In this document: positions 4,113-5,726 of the stretch, piece after piece
Numbering within the stretch: the stretch's first letter is position 1
Layout of the letters: every line of letters begins with the position of its first letter
Assembly: GCA_938009335.1 (NCBI GenBank)
Contig: CALLHT010000242.1
Location: forward strand, 1 to 5,726
Origin: an uncultured Rhizobiaceae group bacterium
GTDB taxonomy: Bacteria; Pseudomonadota; Alphaproteobacteria; Rhizobiales; Rhizobiaceae
Reading direction: 5' to 3'
DNA length: 5,726 nt
The notes under the pieces: generated by a model
What the model was told of the DNA's origin: nothing
What the model saw: only the letters and a program-made list of their open reading frames with translations
The model's database searches: none
Made by a program: the position numbers and the translations under genes

Positions 4113-4892
4113 TTAGACCTGCATTCTTACCGGAATACCCGCATTTTGCATATGGGCCTTGGCTTCGGCGATAGTGTACGTGCCGAAATGGAAAATTGAA
4201 GCCGCAAGTACTGCACTCGCATGACCTTCGGTGACGCCTTCGACCAGATGATCCAGATTTCCCACACCACCCGATGCGATTACCGGAACATGAACGGCAT
4301 CGGCAATTGCGCGGGTAAGCGGCAGATTATAACCGACCTGGGTTCCATCGCGATCCATTGATGTTAGAAGAATTTCGCCTGCACCCTTGGAGACCACTAA
4401 TTGCGCAAATTCCACTGCATCAATACCCGTTTCCTGACGGCCACCATGGGTGAAAATTTCCCACCGATCCGCTTCTCCATCGGCAGATACTTTCTTGGCA
4501 TCTATGGCGACCACAATACATTGATCGCCAAACTTGTCGGCAGCCTCGGCCACAAAATCCGGATTTTTAACCGCAGTGGTATTGATCGAAACCTTGTCCG
4601 CGCCTGCGAGCAATAGTTTGCGAATATCTTCGACAGTCCGAACTCCACCGCCAACGGTTAGCGGCATAAAGCATTGCTCAGCCGTGCGAGCAATCATGTC
4701 GAAGGTTGCATCGCGACCATCAGATGACGCGGTGATATCGAGAAAGGTTAGCTCATCGGCGCCTGCAGCGTCATAGGCGATTGCCGCCTGAACCGGATCA
4801 CCAGCATCGATCAGATCGACAAAGTTGACACCCTTAACAACGCGGCCGTCTTTAACATCAAGACATGGAATGATGCGGACTTTGAGGGTCAT
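4113..4892 (-). CDS. hisF: Imidazole glycerol phosphate synthase, cyclase subunit
   Basis: HisF is the (beta/alpha)8-barrel subunit that uses ammonia from HisH to convert PRFAR into imidazole glycerol phosphate and AICAR. The AICAR links histidine to purine synthesis. At 259 residues it is full length. The catalytic aspartates are D12 (PCLDVKDGRVVKG, 9-21) and D131 (VVAIDAKK, 127-134). Phosphate-binding glycines are visible in TVGGGVR (79-85) and in the later IASGGVG. Its ATG overlaps the hisA TGA as ATGA. GGAGG at 4904-4900, inside the end of hisA, lies seven bases upstream and sets the start well. The partner hisH is not in the window and presumably lies upstream of hisA beyond the right edge. 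Confidence 0.97.
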   Translation of the reverse strand: MTLKVRIIPCLDVKDGRVVKGVNFVDLIDAGDPVQAAIAYDAAGADELTFLDITASSDGRDATFDMIARTAEQCFMPLTVGGGVRTVEDIRKLLLAGADKVSINTTAVKNPDFVAEAADKFGDQCIVVAIDAKKVSADGEADRWEIFTHGGRQETGIDAVEFAQLVVSKGAGEILLTSMDRDGTQVGYNLPLTRAIADAVHVPVIASGGVGNLDHLVEGVTEGHASAVLAASIFHFGTYTIAEAKAHMQNAGIPVRMQV

Positions 4893-5617
4893 TGCAAAAC
4901 CTCCAGCGCCTCTTTGGCATCTAATCTGCCATCGTAAAGTGCACGACCTGTGATCGCGCCTTCAAGTTTCGCGCATTCCGGCGACGCCAGTTTTTTCACG
5001 TCGTCCATTGATGCTAAGCCACCGGATGCTATCACCGGAATAGAAACCGCTTCCGCAAGTTCAATGGTTGATTCCCAATTGATGCCGGTGAGAATGCCAT
5101 CGCGGTCGATGTCTGTGTAAATGATTGCTGAAACGCCCGCGCCTTCAAACTTTTTGGCAAGCTCAATGACACCCAGTTCTGAAGCTTCCGCCCAGCCTTC
5201 GACAGCGACTTTGCCGCCTTTAGCGTCAATGCCGACAGCAACATGCCCTTCGAAGGTTTTGCATGCCTCGATGACCAAATCCGGGTTTCGCACAGCAACC
5301 GTTCCAAGGATCACCCGCTGAACACCTTTGGTCAGCCAGTTTTCGATGTGCTTGAGATTACGGATACCGCCCCCCAGTTGAACCGGATTATTTGTGTTGG
5401 CAAGAATGGCTTCAACCGCTGCGCCATTGACCGTTTCGCCTTCAAACGCGCCGTTCAAATCCACCACATGCAGCCATTGAAAGCCTTGTGTCTCAAAAGC
5501 GCGCGCCTGATCGCCGGGGTCTGGATTATAAACGGTCGCCTGATCCATATCGCCAAGCTTTAGACGAACGCATTCGCCGTCTTTGAGGTCTATTGCAGGA
5601 AAGAGAATTTTAGACAT
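4889..5617 (-). CDS. hisA: Phosphoribosylformimino-5-aminoimidazole carboxamide ribotide isomerase
   Basis: HisA isomerises ProFAR to PRFAR, the Amadori-type step just before HisF. It is a (beta/alpha)8 barrel homologous to HisF. The 242-residue protein is full length. D10 (PAIDLKDG, 7-14) is the N-terminal catalytic aspartate and D131 (VGIDAKGG, 128-135) the second. QLGGGIR (80-86) and IASGG are the phosphate-binding loops. The ATG at 5617 is favoured by GAAGG eight bases upstream. It is the first complete gene of the minus-strand operon and overlaps hisF by four bases. Just upstream sits a diverged duplicate of its own first codons, whose frame terminates at TAA across this start. Confidence 0.97.
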   Translation of the reverse strand: MSKILFPAIDLKDGECVRLKLGDMDQATVYNPDPGDQARAFETQGFQWLHVVDLNGAFEGETVNGAAVEAILANTNNPVQLGGGIRNLKHIENWLTKGVQRVILGTVAVRNPDLVIEACKTFEGHVAVGIDAKGGKVAVEGWAEASELGVIELAKKFEGAGVSAIIYTDIDRDGILTGINWESTIELAEAVSIPVIASGGLASMDDVKKLASPECAKLEGAITGRALYDGRLDAKEALEVLQ

Positions 5618-5720
5618 GGCTCATGCCTTCATTTATTTGCGTGTCCTCGAAGCGAGGCTTCTGCGGGCAACGCGGGCAGCCGTCTTCCAAATCAATAGCG
5701 GGGAAAAGTATCTTAGACAT
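5610..5720 (-). pseudogene. Diverged duplicate of the hisA 5' end / small upstream ORF overlapping the hisA start
   Basis: Read on minus from ATG at 5720, 36 codons start with MSKILFPAIDLEDG. This matches the first 14 residues of the hisA gene below it (MSKILFPAIDLKDG) in 13 of 14 positions. At DNA level 31 of 42 bases match, and nearly all changes are at third codon positions. Similarity may continue for CPR against ECVR, then is lost in GC-rich sequence with the alternative stems CCTCG/CGAGG and GAAGC/GCTTC. The frame ends at TAA (5612-5610), overlapping the hisA ATG in the form ATGTCTAA, so it could act as a coupled leader. The six bases before both ATGs are also the same (TGAGCC). It may be a remnant of an older or foreign hisA, a leader ORF, or an assembly join. 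There is no His-codon run as in classical attenuation. The sequence continues past the window edge. Confidence 0.6.
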
Positions 5721-5726
5721 GGCTCA
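5633..5726 (-). other. Possible 3' end of an upstream gene (partial, low confidence)
   Basis: In another minus frame, an open stretch from the window edge ends at TAA (5635-5633) with the basic tail AARVARRSLASRTRK. A tail like this would suit the end of an upstream protein gene, and the stop lies just ahead of the hisA ribosome binding site. It competes with the hisA-like frame over the same bases. Without the sequence beyond the edge it cannot be decided. Confidence 0.15.

Noticed and set aside
5610..5720. Histidine attenuator leader peptide
   Set aside because: Only one His codon occurs, near the end, with no His run and no terminator/antiterminator pair. The resemblance to the hisA start explains the frame better.

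Overview
The window looks like a piece of an alphaproteobacterial chromosome, most likely Hyphomicrobiales (Rhizobiales) or a relative. This rests on the gene order hisA-hisF-hisE-coaA, which I know from rhizobia, and on short palindromic intergenic repeats of a style common in that class. It is an inference from gene order and sequence style, not a database match.

Right half, minus strand (about 2779-5617): a compact operon runs leftwards: hisA, hisF (4-bp ATGA overlap), hisE (15-bp gap) and coaA (2-bp gap). HisA and HisF are consecutive steps of histidine synthesis. HisE acts earlier, on phosphoribosyl-ATP. CoaA (type I pantothenate kinase) starts coenzyme A synthesis and is a conserved passenger. 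Just upstream of hisA, up to the window edge, lies a second, diverged copy of about the first 14 hisA codons. Its small frame ends across the real hisA start.

Middle (1483-2778): a divergent pair, a flavodoxin-fold NAD(P)H:quinone-type oxidoreductase on minus and a TetR-family repressor on plus. The 108-bp gap holds three copies of a TGACC-N2-GGTCA-type palindrome laid over the oxidoreductase promoter, a classic local redox- or xenobiotic-sensing unit. The regulator's stop codon abuts the coaA stop codon with no base between them.

Left part (1-1482): the accessory region. A small GIY-YIG nuclease gene (minus, 83-397, TTG start) sits between two perfect 35-bp inverted repeats, each itself a hairpin. 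One repeat supplies the gene's stop codon and the other its likely ribosome binding site. It may have interrupted a gene starting at base 1. Next comes about 840 bp without a credible protein gene but packed with hairpins (about 540-1205). These include two tandem hairpins with the same bulged G and two compensatory base-pair changes, and three hairpins capped by GNRA-type loops on the plus strand. I read this as a candidate structured RNA, or failing that a mosaic of palindromic repeats. A REPIN-like element (two 24-bp inverted palindromes, 1277-1417) follows.

The parts most worth a second look are the hairpin-rich tract, the nuclease with its repeats, and the hisA 5' duplication.
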